In this document: piece after piece, positions 35,125-44,255 of the stretch
How the letters are laid out: every line of letters starts with the position of its first letter
Numbering within the stretch: the first letter of the stretch is position 1
Origin: Iamia majanohamensis
GTDB taxonomy: Bacteria; Actinomycetota; Acidimicrobiia; Acidimicrobiales; Iamiaceae
Reading direction: 5' to 3'
NCBI RefSeq assembly: GCF_028532485.1
Contig: NZ_CP116942.1
Coordinates: forward strand, 2,418,001 to 2,482,000
Length of the DNA: 64,000 nt
Notes under the pieces: model-generated
Seen by the model: only the letters and a program-made list of their open reading frames with translations
Told to the model about the DNA's origin: nothing
Databases searched by the model: none
Position numbers and translations under genes: made by a program

Positions 35125-36432
35125 TCAGGCGGGGAGGCGGTAGCGGTGGAGGGCCATGCCGTCGGTGCCGGCGGCCTGGGGCAGCAGCAGGGCACCCCGG
35201 CCCCAGGGGACCCACGGGTCGCCCGGCGGGGGCAGCGGCGCGAGGTCGGGGCGGCGGGCGGCCACCTCCTCGTCGACGCCGGTGGTCTCGGCCGCGGTGA
35301 GGGTGCAGACCGACACCACCAGCAGGCCCCCCGGGCGGACCAGGTCGGCCGCGGCGAGCACCAGGTCGAGCTGGAGGGCGGCCAGGCGGTCGACGGCGTC
35401 GGGCTCCACCCGCCAACGGGCGTCGGGTCGGCGGTGGAGCACGCCCAGGCCCGAGCAGGGGGCGTCGACCAGGACGCGGTCGAAGGCGGCCGCCGGGAAG
35501 GGGGGCCGGGTGCCGTCGGCGACCACGGCGCCGACGCGCTCGGCGGTCTCGGTGCGGGTCGCGTTGTCGGCGACCAGCCGGGCCCGGGCGGGGCGGACGT
35601 CGGCCGCGGCGACGTAGGCACCGGCGCCGGCCAGGGCGGTGGCCTTGCCCCCCGGGGCGGCGCAGGCGTCGAGCACCCGCTCCCCCGGTGCCGCCTCCAC
35701 CAGGGCGGCCACCCACTGGGAGGCCCGGTCCTGGGTGTAGCCGTCGTCGCGGACGTCGGGCGCCGAGGCGGTGCTCATGGCCTCCAGCGCCGCGGTGGCC
35801 CGCTCCTCGCCCAGGTCGGCGTCGAGGCGCGCCACGACCCAGTCCGGGTAGCTGAGGGCGGTGGCCCGGTCGGGGAAGCGGCGGCCGTGCTCGGCGTGGT
35901 CGGCGGCCACCTTGCGCAGCACGGCGTTGACCAGGCCCCGGGACCGGGTGGGGGCCACGTCGACGGCGGTGCCCACCGCGGCGTGCGGGGGCTGGGCCAG
36001 GAACACCACCTGGTACGCACCGAGGCGCAGGGTGGCCCGGGTGGCGACGTCGAGGGTGCGGCCGCCGGTGACGAAGCGGTCGACGAGCCAGTCGCAGGCC
36101 CGGCGCATGCGGGTGGTGCCGTAGACCAGCTCGGTGGCCAGGCCCCGGTCGCGGGCGTCGAGGGCCGAGCGCTCCAGGATCGACCCCAGGGCCAGGTTGG
36201 CGTAGGCGCCGTCCTCCTCGATGCGGACCAGGGCGTCGCGCGCCACCCGGCGGGCGTCGGGCACCCGCTCCTTGTGCGGCCCAGAGCTGCGGTTCCGCGG
36301 CGCCCGGGGCCCGGTGGGGTCGGCGGCGGCCGCGGCCCGCTGCTTCTTCCGACGCCGGCGGGCGGCCCCGCTCTGGCGGGGCGCGTGGAACCCGTCCGGC
36401 GCCGCGTCCCCGGGGCGGTCGTCAGGGCTCAT
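35125..36432 (-). CDS. rsmB: 16S rRNA m5C967 methyltransferase
   Basis: 435 residues. A basic N-terminal tail of about 55 residues, a NusB-like RNA-binding domain (RVARDALVRIEEDGAYANLALG), then the NOL1/NOP2/Sun catalytic domain: AAPGGKATALA binds S-adenosylmethionine, DAPCSGLGVLHRRPDARW holds one catalytic Cys and VSVCTLTAAET the other. ATG 36432. It follows fmt, a conserved def-fmt-rsmB order, but the expected rpe neighbour is absent. Confidence 0.92.
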   Translation of the reverse strand: MSPDDRPGDAAPDGFHAPRQSGAARRRRKKQRAAAAADPTGPRAPRNRSSGPHKERVPDARRVARDALVRIEEDGAYANLALGSILERSALDARDRGLATELVYGTTRMRRACDWLVDRFVTGGRTLDVATRATLRLGAYQVVFLAQPPHAAVGTAVDVAPTRSRGLVNAVLRKVAADHAEHGRRFPDRATALSYPDWVVARLDADLGEERATAALEAMSTASAPDVRDDGYTQDRASQWVAALVEAAPGERVLDACAAPGGKATALAGAGAYVAAADVRPARARLVADNATRTETAERVGAVVADGTRPPFPAAAFDRVLVDAPCSGLGVLHRRPDARWRVEPDAVDRLAALQLDLVLAAADLVRPGGLLVVSVCTLTAAETTGVDEEVAARRPDLAPLPPPGDPWVPWGRGALLLPQAAGTDGMALHRYRLPA

Positions 36433-36468
36433 GGATCCGACCCGTTCCCGCCCGTGGCCCGCACCCCT

Positions 36469-36583
36469 TCTGACGCACCTCGACGCCACCCGTGGCTGCG
36501 TCGTGCCTCAGGATCCTGCGCCTGCCTCCGGGGCACCGTCCTGAGGCACCTCGAGGCCAGACGTGGCGGCCACGTGCCTCAGA
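36469..36583. repeat. Pair of ~46-bp palindromic repeats (family E)
   Basis: Units at about 36469-36515 and 36538-36583. The second is clean: CTGAGGCAC ... GTGCCTCAG with 9-bp arms; the first is a degenerate version (TGACGCACCTCGACG ... CGTCGTGCCTCA). They occupy the gap between the fmt stop (36598) and the rsmB start (36432). Confidence 0.75.
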
Positions 36584-36597
36584 ACGGGCCACGCCGC

Positions 36598-37503
36598 TCA
36601 CGGGCCGAGCCGGTCGTCGGGGGCCAGGCGGGCGCCGTTGGCCCAGTCGCGTGCCGCCTGGCGGGCCCGACCCTCGGGCTGGACCTCGTCGAGCACCAGG
36701 GCCCCGGCCCCGGTGGCCGCGACCACGGCGCCGTCGACCACGGCCACGGCCCCCGGCCCCCCTGCTGTGGCGTCGCCCTCGGTCGGCGTGGCCGCCCACA
36801 CCCGCAGCCGGGCGTCGCGGAAGGTGGTCCAGGCCCCGCCCACGCGCACCACCCGGTCGAGCTCGGGGGCCGGGCGGGTCCAGTCCAGGTGCAGGTCGTC
36901 GGGGGTGATCTTGGCCGCGTAGGTCGCCTCGCCCTCCTGGGGCTCGGGGGTGCCCAGCCCGGAGGTGAGGGTGCGCACCAGCAGCTCGGCGCCGAGCTCG
37001 GCCAGCTCCGCCCGCAGCCCGGCCGCGGTGGCCTCCGGGCCGATGGGCACCTCGGCCCGGGCGTGGACGCCGCCCTCGTCGAGGGCCTCGACCACCTCCA
37101 TCACGCACACGCCGGTGCGCGCGTCGCCGGCCAGCAGGGCCCGCTCGACCGGTGCCGCCCCCCGCCAGCGGGGCAGCAGGGAGAAGTGGACGTTGACCAT
37201 GGGCACGGCGTCGAGCAGGTCGGCCCGCAGGATGCGGCCGTAGGCGACGACCACTCCCAGGTCGACGCCGGCCCCGACCACCTCGTCGACCTGGTCGGTG
37301 ACGGGCAGACCCAGCTCGAGGGCCGCCGCCTTCACCGGTGAGGGGCTGGTGGCGCCGCCCCGGCCCCGGCGGCGGTCGGGGCGGGACACGACGAGGGCCA
37401 CCTCCAGCTCGGAGGCGGCCAGGGCCCGCAGCGACGGGACGGCGGCGTCGGGGGTGCCCAGGAAGGCGACGCGCCGCGGGTGGCGCGGCGGGACGGCGGG
37501 CAC
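36598..37503 (-). CDS. fmt: Methionyl-tRNA formyltransferase
   Basis: 301 residues. It formylates Met-tRNAi with 10-formyl-THF. RVAFLGTPDAAVPSLRAL at the start, NVHFSLLPRWRGAAPVERAL with the catalytic Asn-His, and the C-terminal OB-like domain (YAAKITPDDLHLDWTRPA). GTG 37503, 3 bp after the def stop, so def and fmt are co-translated. Confidence 0.96.
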   Translation of the reverse strand: MPAVPPRHPRRVAFLGTPDAAVPSLRALAASELEVALVVSRPDRRRGRGGATSPSPVKAAALELGLPVTDQVDEVVGAGVDLGVVVAYGRILRADLLDAVPMVNVHFSLLPRWRGAAPVERALLAGDARTGVCVMEVVEALDEGGVHARAEVPIGPEATAAGLRAELAELGAELLVRTLTSGLGTPEPQEGEATYAAKITPDDLHLDWTRPAPELDRVVRVGGAWTTFRDARLRVWAATPTEGDATAGGPGAVAVVDGAVVAATGAGALVLDEVQPEGRARQAARDWANGARLAPDDRLGP

Positions 37504-37506
37504 GGG

Positions 37507-38043
37507 CTAGGGCAGCAGGCTGTCGGCCCGGGGGGCGGGCTCGGTGCGCGACAGCATCAGCTCGCGGATGGCGGCCCGCGCCTCGCGCCGGCGGTCCTCG
37601 TCGAGGCGCTCGACCATGAGCACGCCGTCGAGGTGGTCGAGCTCGTGCTGGTACATCCGGGCCGCCAGCTCGTCGGCCTCGATCGACACCTCGTTGCCGT
37701 CGAGGTCGAGGCCCACCACGTGGACCTGCTTGGGGCGCTCGAGGTCCCAGAAGATGCCGGGGATCGAGAGGCAGCCCTCGGAGTAGGACCACATCTCGTC
37801 GCCCCACTCCACGATGCGGGGGTTGACGATGACCGACGGCTCGGGGTCGTCGAGCAGCTGGTAGGCGACCACCCGCTTGCGCACCCCGACCTGGGGCGCG
37901 GCCACGGCCAGGCCGTCGGCCCGGTACATGGCGTCGACCATGCCCTCGGCCACCCGGACCAGGGCACCGTCGATGTCGGTGACCTCGTGGGCGACCTCCC
38001 GCAGCACGGGGTCCCCGATGATGCGGATGTCGTAGGCGGCCAT
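37507..38043 (-). CDS. def: Peptide deformylase
   Basis: 178 residues. It removes the N-formyl group from new proteins. All three motifs are present: GLAVAAPQVGV (an extra residue pair compared with the common GLAAPQVG), EGCLSIPG with the metal Cys, and QHELDHLDG with the metal histidines. ATG 38043 lies 7 nt after TAGCCT (38056-38051 on the minus strand), a leaderless pattern. Confidence 0.96.
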   Translation of the reverse strand: MAAYDIRIIGDPVLREVAHEVTDIDGALVRVAEGMVDAMYRADGLAVAAPQVGVRKRVVAYQLLDDPEPSVIVNPRIVEWGDEMWSYSEGCLSIPGIFWDLERPKQVHVVGLDLDGNEVSIEADELAARMYQHELDHLDGVLMVERLDEDRRREARAAIRELMLSRTEPAPRADSLLP

Positions 38044-38122
38044 CGACCGGAGGCTACCGGGTGCCATCGGGCGCCCGACCCCTCGGAGGCGCTCGCGGGA
38101 GGCGCCGGTACCGTCGTCCGCC

Positions 38123-38752
38123 GTGACCTCCGGCGCCGACCACTACTTCTCGTCGCGGCCCCGCGCCGCGTCGCGCCCGGGGCGGGTGGTCCTGGCCCTC
38201 GACGACGTCGACCGGGAGGTCGTGCTGCGCACCGACGCCGGCACCTTCTCCCCCGGCGGCATCGACCCCGGCACCCGGTTCCTCCTCGACGACGGGGCCC
38301 GCCCCGCCCCCGGTCCGACCACCCTGGTCGACGTGGGCTGCGGCTACGGCCCGGTCACCCTCGCCCTCGCCCTGCGGGCCCCCGAGGCCACCGTCTGGGC
38401 CGTGGACGTGAACGCCCGGGCCCGCGAGCTCACCCGGGCCAACGCGGATGCGGCCGGCGTGGGGGCGCGGGTGCGCGTGGCGGCCCCCGAGGACGTGCCC
38501 GCCGACCTGGTGGTGGACGGCATCTGGTCGAACCCGCCCATCCGGGTGGGCAAGGCCGCCCTCCACGACCTGCTGGCCACCTGGCTGGCCCGGCGGGCCC
38601 CGGACGCCGCCGCCCACCTGGTCGTGGCCCGCAACCTGGGCGCCGACTCCCTGGCCCGCTGGCTGGGCGAGCAGGGCCACACCGTCACCCGACGGGGGTC
38701 CCGCCGCGGGTACCGGCTGCTCGACGTGGCCGGGCCCGGGGACCCCGGGTGA
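38123..38752 (+). CDS. RsmC-like class I methyltransferase
   Basis: 209 residues. The single methyltransferase-small domain has LVDVGCGYGPVTLALAL for S-adenosylmethionine, the acidic WAVDVNARA, and the N6/N2-type catalytic NPPIRVGKAAL. This matches the 16S rRNA m2G1207 methyltransferase RsmC C-terminal domain, which is common alone in actinobacteria. GTG 38123 is 8 nt after TACCGT (38109-38114): leaderless. It overlaps the MFS gene (GTGA). Confidence 0.88.
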   Translation: MTSGADHYFSSRPRAASRPGRVVLALDDVDREVVLRTDAGTFSPGGIDPGTRFLLDDGARPAPGPTTLVDVGCGYGPVTLALALRAPEATVWAVDVNARARELTRANADAAGVGARVRVAAPEDVPADLVVDGIWSNPPIRVGKAALHDLLATWLARRAPDAAAHLVVARNLGADSLARWLGEQGHTVTRRGSRRGYRLLDVAGPGDPG

Positions 38753-40041
38753 CCGAGACCGCCCCCGAGGCCGACCCCGGCCGCCCCCCGGACCGGGACC
38801 GCGACGCCACGCCGGCGCCCCCGGCGAGGCCCTGGTCGCTGCTCACCGACCGCACCTTCGGGCCCTTCTTCCTCGGCAGCCTCGTCTCCAACGCCGGCAA
38901 CTGGTTCCAGAACCTGGCCGCCGCCGTGGTCATCTACGCCGTGACCGGGTCCAACACGCTCGTGGGCGTGGTCAGCGTGCTCCAGTTCGGGGCCACGCTG
39001 GTGCTGTCGCCCTGGGCGGGGGTCGCCGGCGACCGCTTCGACCGCCGCCGGCTGCTGGTCGCGGCCCAGCTGGTGTCCTTCGTCGGGGCCGCCGGGCTGG
39101 CCGTGGCCGTGGCCCTGGTGGGCGTCGACGGGCTGGGCGGACCCCTCCCGGTGTTCGGCGCCACCCTGGTCATCGGCGTCGGCTACGCCTTCTCGGTCCC
39201 CATGATCCAGGCCATAGTCCCCCAGCTGGTGCGGCGGGAGGACCTGGACTCGGCCATCGCCCTCAGCTCGGTCACCTTCAACCTGGCCCGGGCCATCGGC
39301 CCCGCCCTCGCCGGCGCCCTCATCGGGGCAGCCGGGGCCGCAGCCGCCTTCGGCGTGAACGCGGCCAGCTTCCTCGTGCTGTGCCTCGCCCTGCTCGTGG
39401 TCCACCCCCGGCCGGTGGAGGTCGAGCAGTCCGACGACGGCGACCGCTCGATCCGCGGCGGGTTCCGGTGGGCCCGCGCCGACCCCGTGGCCGTCCCGAT
39501 CCTGCTCGCCACCCTCGCCCTCGGCTGGGCGTCGGACCCGGTCAACACCCTGTCGCCCGCCGTGGCCGACGGCTTCGGGCACACCGACGCCTTCGTCGGC
39601 GCCCTGGTCTCCGCCTTCGGGGCCGGGGCCGCCGCCACCGCCCTGGTGGTCGAGCGCATCCGGGGCCGCCTGGGCGGGCTGCGGGCCACCCAGCTGGCGT
39701 TCCTGCTCATCTCCGCCGGGCTCATCGGCCTGGCCTTCAGCCCCCACGAGGTCCTGGGCCTGGCCGCCCTGGCCCTGGCCGGCGCCGGCTTCCTGATCGG
39801 GGTCACGTCGCTGAACGGGGCCCTCCAGCGCCGGGTGCCCGAGTCGCTGCGGGGCCGGGTCATGGCCCTGTGGTCGGTCGCCCTGCTCGGCAGTCGCCCC
39901 TTCGCAGCCCTCGTCGACGGCAGCGTGGCCGACCTGACCACCACGTCCACCGCCCTCTGCGTCGCCGGCGCGGTGCCGATCGTGGCCGCCCTCCTGCTGC
40001 GCCGGGTCCGCACCCCCGACACCGAGGGCGCCCCCGCCTGA
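38749..40041 (+). CDS. MFS transporter, EntS/MFS_3-like
   Basis: 430 residues, about 12 membrane helices after a 30-residue polar start. RTFGPFFLGSLVSNAGNWFQ, GVAGDRFDRRRLLV (the loop 2-3 motif) and VPESLRGRVMALWS are typical of the EntS-like exporter branch. Substrate unknown. The GTG at 38749 overlaps the methyltransferase stop (GTGA). Past its stop, CGAGCCGACG (40060) and CGTCGGCTCG (40126) could pair across the 96-bp gap to the convergent efflux gene. Confidence 0.88.
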   Translation: MTETAPEADPGRPPDRDRDATPAPPARPWSLLTDRTFGPFFLGSLVSNAGNWFQNLAAAVVIYAVTGSNTLVGVVSVLQFGATLVLSPWAGVAGDRFDRRRLLVAAQLVSFVGAAGLAVAVALVGVDGLGGPLPVFGATLVIGVGYAFSVPMIQAIVPQLVRREDLDSAIALSSVTFNLARAIGPALAGALIGAAGAAAAFGVNAASFLVLCLALLVVHPRPVEVEQSDDGDRSIRGGFRWARADPVAVPILLATLALGWASDPVNTLSPAVADGFGHTDAFVGALVSAFGAGAAATALVVERIRGRLGGLRATQLAFLLISAGLIGLAFSPHEVLGLAALALAGAGFLIGVTSLNGALQRRVPESLRGRVMALWSVALLGSRPFAALVDGSVADLTTTSTALCVAGAVPIVAALLLRRVRTPDTEGAPA

Positions 40042-40137
40042 CGGGCGACCTCCGAGCTTCGAGCCGACGTGCGCCACATGCGACCACTTCCGCTCAGAGC
40101 TCGCCGAAGGGCGCCCCTGCGGCCTCGTCGGCTCGCC

Positions 40138-41652
40138 TCAGGTCTCGGCCATCACCGGGGGCTCGTCGGCCTCGGGGTCGAGGCCGAGGGCCTCGATCTC
40201 GGCCTTGCGGTCGGCCTGGAGCTGCAGCGCCCGGGCCCGGCCCGGCACCCACTGGGCCACGATCGTGACCACCACGAGGATGCCGGCGGCCACGAGGAAC
40301 ACGAGTCGGTAGGGGCCGAGGTCGGCCGAGCCGGCCGGGCCGTCGGGACGCGCCGAGGCGAACACGGACGCGATGATGCCGACGCCGATGGCGGCCGCCA
40401 CCTGGCGGGCCGTCTGGCTGATGGCCGAGGCCTGGGACACCTTGGTGGCGCTGACCGCGTTCATGGCCACGATGTTCGGCGCCATCATGGCCAGGCCACT
40501 GCCGAGGCCGCCGACGAACAGGATGAAGGCGATCACCGGGAGCGACGTGGACCGGGTGACGCCGACCAGGGCCACGAACGACCCGCCCAGGACGAGGGCG
40601 CCCACCGAGACCGGGATCCGGGCGCCGATGCGGTCGGCCATGCGCCCGCCGATGGGCATGGTCAGGGCGATGCCGAGGGCGGAGGGGAGCATGACCAGGC
40701 CGATGCGGAGCTCGGAGACGCCGCGGACGGTGCCCAGCTCCAGGGGGATGTAGACGAGGCGGGAGTACTGGGCCACGGTCAGCAGGGCGATGGTGACCAT
40801 GCCGACGGCGAAGACGGGGTTGGCCAGGATCCGCATCTCGACCAGCGGGTGCGTGCTCGTCACCGCGTGGCGGGCGAAGAGGGCGAGCAGCACCACCCCG
40901 AGGCCCACCAGGCCGACGACCGCAGGACTGCTCCAGCCCCACGTCGCCCCCTTGGACACGCCCACCAGGAAGGAGGCCAGGCCGACGCCGCTCAGGCCGA
41001 GGCCGACGCGGTCGAGGGGCCGGGCCTCGCGGAACCCGGTGTCGCGCAGGAGGCGGGCGGCCACCGGGAACCCGACCACGCCGATGGGCACGTTGATGAG
41101 GAACAGCCACCGCCAGCTGAGCGAGGACACCAGGCTCCCGCCGAGGACGGGGCCGATGGCCGGCGCGGCCATCACCGCGATGCCGAAGTAGCCGAGGGCC
41201 TTGCCTCGCTCGTGGGGCTCGAAGAGCTCGTAGATCATGGCCATGGCCACCGGCATCATCAGCCCGCCGCCGATGCCCTGGAGCACCCGCGCCACGATCA
41301 GCACGCCGAGGCCGGGGGCGAGGGCGCAGAGGACCGAGGCGACGGTGAACAGGGCCAGGGAGAACATGAACATGGCCTTGCGCCCGAAGCGGTCGGCCGA
41401 CCACCCGCTCAGCATCTGGGCCACGCCGACCGATGCCAGGTAGGCCGTGACCACCCACTCGATGCCCTCGACGGTGCCGAAGTCCTCCTGCAGGGCCGGG
41501 AGCCCGAGGTTCACCACCGTGGTGTCGAGCACCACCATGAACGTGCCGAAGAGGACGACGCCCATGGCCACCCAGCGGTACGGGATGCCGGCGATGGAGC
41601 CGTCGCCCACCGCCCCCGTGGTGCCCTCGCGGGCCTGGTCCCGATCGGTCAC
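40138..41652 (-). CDS. DHA2-family (EmrB/QacA-type) drug efflux transporter
   Basis: 504 residues, about 14 membrane helices. The motif VVLDTTVVNLGLPAL in helix 1, GWSADRFGRKAMFM in loop 2-3 and WRWLFLINVPIG after helix 6 define the DHA2 branch, proton-driven multidrug exporters. I chose GTG 41652, with GGAGG about 10 nt upstream, over the GTG at 41691. It is divergent from a MarR gene whose product probably represses it. Confidence 0.9.
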   Translation of the reverse strand: MTDRDQAREGTTGAVGDGSIAGIPYRWVAMGVVLFGTFMVVLDTTVVNLGLPALQEDFGTVEGIEWVVTAYLASVGVAQMLSGWSADRFGRKAMFMFSLALFTVASVLCALAPGLGVLIVARVLQGIGGGLMMPVAMAMIYELFEPHERGKALGYFGIAVMAAPAIGPVLGGSLVSSLSWRWLFLINVPIGVVGFPVAARLLRDTGFREARPLDRVGLGLSGVGLASFLVGVSKGATWGWSSPAVVGLVGLGVVLLALFARHAVTSTHPLVEMRILANPVFAVGMVTIALLTVAQYSRLVYIPLELGTVRGVSELRIGLVMLPSALGIALTMPIGGRMADRIGARIPVSVGALVLGGSFVALVGVTRSTSLPVIAFILFVGGLGSGLAMMAPNIVAMNAVSATKVSQASAISQTARQVAAAIGVGIIASVFASARPDGPAGSADLGPYRLVFLVAAGILVVVTIVAQWVPGRARALQLQADRKAEIEALGLDPEADEPPVMAET

Positions 41653-41719
41653 GCCTGGCCGTCCTCCGAGATGGTTGGTTCGTACAAGCAATGAACGGTA
41701 CCGGGCCTAGGCTGGGCCC
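41653..41719. promoter_or_regulatory. Divergent marR / efflux regulatory gap
   Basis: 67 bp between two divergent starts. The marR side has TAGGCT (41708-41713) 6 nt before its GTG. The middle, with GTTCGTACAAGCAATGAAC (GTTC and GAAC halves 11 nt apart), is less GC-rich than its surroundings and is the natural place for a MarR operator; the palindrome is poor. Confidence 0.45.
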
Positions 41720-42184
41720 GTGCAAGACGACGCCATCGCGACCATCGAGGGCGCCCTGATCACCCTCGTCCGCCGGGCCAACGACCCCCGGGGCAACCGG
41801 GAGATGCACCGGACTGCGGGCGCCGACATCGAGCGGGCCGGCGCGGTGATGCTGGCCCGGGTCGAGGAGCACGAGCCGGCCCGGCTGTCGGTCCTGGCCG
41901 ACGCCGCCGGCGTGGAGGTGTCGACCGCCAGCCGGCAGGTGGCCCGCCTGGTGGAGGAGGGCTACGTGTCCCGGGAGCCCGACCCCGACGACCGGCGGGC
42001 CAGCGCCCACCGCCTGACCCCGGCCGGTCGGGACCTCCGCCGGCGCCTGGCCGCGGCCCGCCGGGCCTGGCTGGAGGGGGTCCTGGCCGACTTCGACGCC
42101 GACGACGTGGCCACCTTCGCCCACCTGCTGGGCCGCTTCGTCGACGAGGTCGAGGCCGCCCACCTGGCGTCCGAGGCCCGGTAG
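41720..42184 (+). CDS. MarR-family transcriptional regulator
   Basis: 154 residues. The winged helix is clear: LSVLADAAGVEVSTASRQVA for the recognition region, then LVEEGYVSREPDPDDRRASA for the wing with the conserved DDRR. Flanking helices form the dimer. GTG 41720, leaderless. It should bind the shared gap and release the efflux gene on drug binding. 42185-42262 shows nothing. Confidence 0.92.
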   Translation: MQDDAIATIEGALITLVRRANDPRGNREMHRTAGADIERAGAVMLARVEEHEPARLSVLADAAGVEVSTASRQVARLVEEGYVSREPDPDDRRASAHRLTPAGRDLRRRLAAARRAWLEGVLADFDADDVATFAHLLGRFVDEVEAAHLASEAR

Positions 42185-42262
42185 CCGACCGACGCCGCCG
42201 CCCGGTCCACGCCTCACCGAACCGGTCCGGGCTCCGGGGCCCAGGGCCCCGGGGGCGGACCA

Positions 42263-44128
42263 CTACGACCGGAGGGGGTCGACCTCCAGGCGGAGGCGGC
42301 CGGGCGGGCGCTCCACCGCGGCCAGCGCGTCGCACAGCACCCGGTGGTCCGCGGCGCGGAGCCGCCACTCCCCCGCCCCGCCCTGGACCTCGATGCCGTC
42401 GGGGCGACCCAGGGCCGCGACGTAGGCGTCGGCCGCGGCCCCCGAGACGAGGGCGACGGCCCGGAACGGGGAGAGGCCGAGCGCCACCCGGGTCGCCTCC
42501 TCGACGGCCCGGACCCGGTCGGGGTCGGCGTGGAGGGCGGCCTGGAGGACGACGTCGTCGGGCTGGCGGGTCTGGACCAGCACCCGGCCGTGCTCGGCCC
42601 GGCCCCGCACCAGGCGGGCGGCCCGGGCCAGGAGGGCCAGGGCCTGCTCCCGGGCCCGCTCCCGGGGGGCCAGCAGCTCCTGGTCCACGTCGAGGAAGGC
42701 CACCGCGTCGGCCCGGTCGACCCGGTGGAGGGCGGCCTCGGTGCCGATGACCACCCGGGTGCGGGGCGTGCCCTCGCTGGTGGCCGTGACCTCGTCGACG
42801 TCCTCGCCCACCAGGGCGGCCAGGTCGTCGCGCAGGCGGCTGACCCCCGGGCGCAGCACCTTGAAGCGGGTCGACCCGCAGGCGGCGCAGACGACCGGGC
42901 GCTCGGTGCCGCAGCGGGTGCAGGCCAGCACGTCGCCCTCGGCGCCCTGGGCCAGGGCGCCGCCGCACTCGGTGCAGGCGGCCAGCTCCCGGCAGCGGGC
43001 GCAGGCCGACAGCCGGGAGCGCCCGGTGCGGTTGACGACGCACACCACCCGGCCGCCCTCGCGCAGGAGGGCGGCGAGGGGCTCGGTGAGCAGGCCGGCG
43101 GCGGGGTCCTCCTCCCGCCGGTCGACCAGCAGCAGGGCGGGCCAGCCCCGGCGCTCCTCGGACCGCCCGGGGGCCACCAGCGTCCCCCACCGCAGGGCTT
43201 CGAGGGTGGGGCAGGGCGAGACCAGCAGGGCGGGGACGCCCGCCCGGAGGGCCCGCTCCACGGCGACGTCGCGGGCGTGCCAGGTGGGCGAGCCCTCCTC
43301 CTGGTAGGCCTCGTCGTGCTCGTCGAGGACCACGACCCGGCCCAGGCGGGGCACCGGTGCCCACGCCCCGGCCCGGGCCCCGACCACGGTGGCGCCGCCG
43401 GCCGCGGCCCGGGCCCACTCCCCCGCCGCCGCGGTGCCGGGCCGGTCGTGGGCCACGCACGCCACCGGGCTCCCCGATCGGCGCAGGCGGGCGGCCAGGG
43501 CCCGGGCCTGGGCCACGGACGGGCAGAGGACGAGGGCGTCGCGGTCGGCGGCGGTGGCGGCCAGGGCCGCCACCACCAGGGCGTAGCGGTCGGCGGCCGG
43601 GGGCAGGCGCAGCACGGCCCGCTCGTGGGCCAGGGCGGCCTCAGCGGTGGGGCCGGGCGGCACGCTGACGCCCGTCGGGGGCGCAGGCGGGGGGGCCGGC
43701 AGGGACGCGACCCGCCCCGGCGGGGAGGCCGCCACCAGGAAGGTCCGGCGGCGACCGGCCCAGCGCCACGCCGCCCACCGGGACAGCTCCACCAGGTCGG
43801 CGGGCGGGCCCACGCCGGTGAGGCGGGCCAGGTCCTTCACGGCCACGCCGGGCGGCGCCTCCACGTCGTCGGCCACGACCCAGCCCCGCACCCGGCGCCC
43901 GTTGAGGTCGACGCGCACGACCGAGCCCACCGCCACCTGGTCGGCGAACCGCTCGGGCACCGAGTAGTCGAACTCCCGGCCGATGCCGGCCACGTCGGGC
44001 ACCACCCGCACGACCCGCCGGTCAGGGCCTGCGGGGCGCGGCCCGTCCCGCCCCGGTGCCGGTGGCGACGGGGCGTCGTCGGGCAGGGCCAGGCGACCCT
44101 GGCCGGGCTCGGGGCCGTCGGACGTCAC
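42263..44128 (-). CDS. priA: PriA-like primosomal protein, no Walker A
   Basis: 621 residues. The N-terminal 3'-DNA-binding domain (RVVPDVAGIGREFDYSVPER) leads into a helicase core in which the P-loop is missing: the expected place, about 176-190, reads LPPAADRYALVVAAL. A DEHD box remains at 269-272. Eight Cys form the two zinc knuckles (CARCRELAACTECGG; CTRCGTERPVVCAACGS). Loss of ATPase motifs is usual in actinobacterial PriA, so it probably loads the primosome by binding alone. GTG 44128. Last gene of the metK block. Confidence 0.9.
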   Translation of the reverse strand: MTSDGPEPGQGRLALPDDAPSPPAPGRDGPRPAGPDRRVVRVVPDVAGIGREFDYSVPERFADQVAVGSVVRVDLNGRRVRGWVVADDVEAPPGVAVKDLARLTGVGPPADLVELSRWAAWRWAGRRRTFLVAASPPGRVASLPAPPPAPPTGVSVPPGPTAEAALAHERAVLRLPPAADRYALVVAALAATAADRDALVLCPSVAQARALAARLRRSGSPVACVAHDRPGTAAAGEWARAAAGGATVVGARAGAWAPVPRLGRVVVLDEHDEAYQEEGSPTWHARDVAVERALRAGVPALLVSPCPTLEALRWGTLVAPGRSEERRGWPALLLVDRREEDPAAGLLTEPLAALLREGGRVVCVVNRTGRSRLSACARCRELAACTECGGALAQGAEGDVLACTRCGTERPVVCAACGSTRFKVLRPGVSRLRDDLAALVGEDVDEVTATSEGTPRTRVVIGTEAALHRVDRADAVAFLDVDQELLAPRERAREQALALLARAARLVRGRAEHGRVLVQTRQPDDVVLQAALHADPDRVRAVEEATRVALGLSPFRAVALVSGAAADAYVAALGRPDGIEVQGGAGEWRLRAADHRVLCDALAAVERPPGRLRLEVDPLRS

Positions 44129-44211
44129 CCGGTTCCCCCCGGCCCGGGGCGACGACCGTGTGCCGGGCCCACGGTGATCACCGGGCGCATGGGCCGAGCC
44201 TCGCAGAGCGG

Positions 44212-44242
44212 CCGACGGGGTGTGCCGGGCACACCCCGTCGG
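44212..44242 (-). terminator. 31-nt perfect palindrome after metK
   Basis: CCGACGGGGTGTGCC, one G, GGCACACCCCGTCGG: 15-bp perfect arms, 13 bp past the metK stop. It differs from the mog palindrome (34421-34451) by one base pair per arm. Likely terminator or processing signal between metK and priA. Confidence 0.72.
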
Positions 44243-44255
44243 CGGGAGCTCCGAC

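Noticed and set aside
40042-40137. Terminator between the convergent transporters (CGAGCCGACG / CGTCGGCTCG)
   Set aside because: The complementary arms are 56 bases apart with no compact hairpin; kept only as a remark in the MFS entry.
42263-44128. PriA lacking Walker A as a broken gene
   Set aside because: The frame is intact with zinc motifs; loss of ATPase motifs is normal in actinobacterial PriA.
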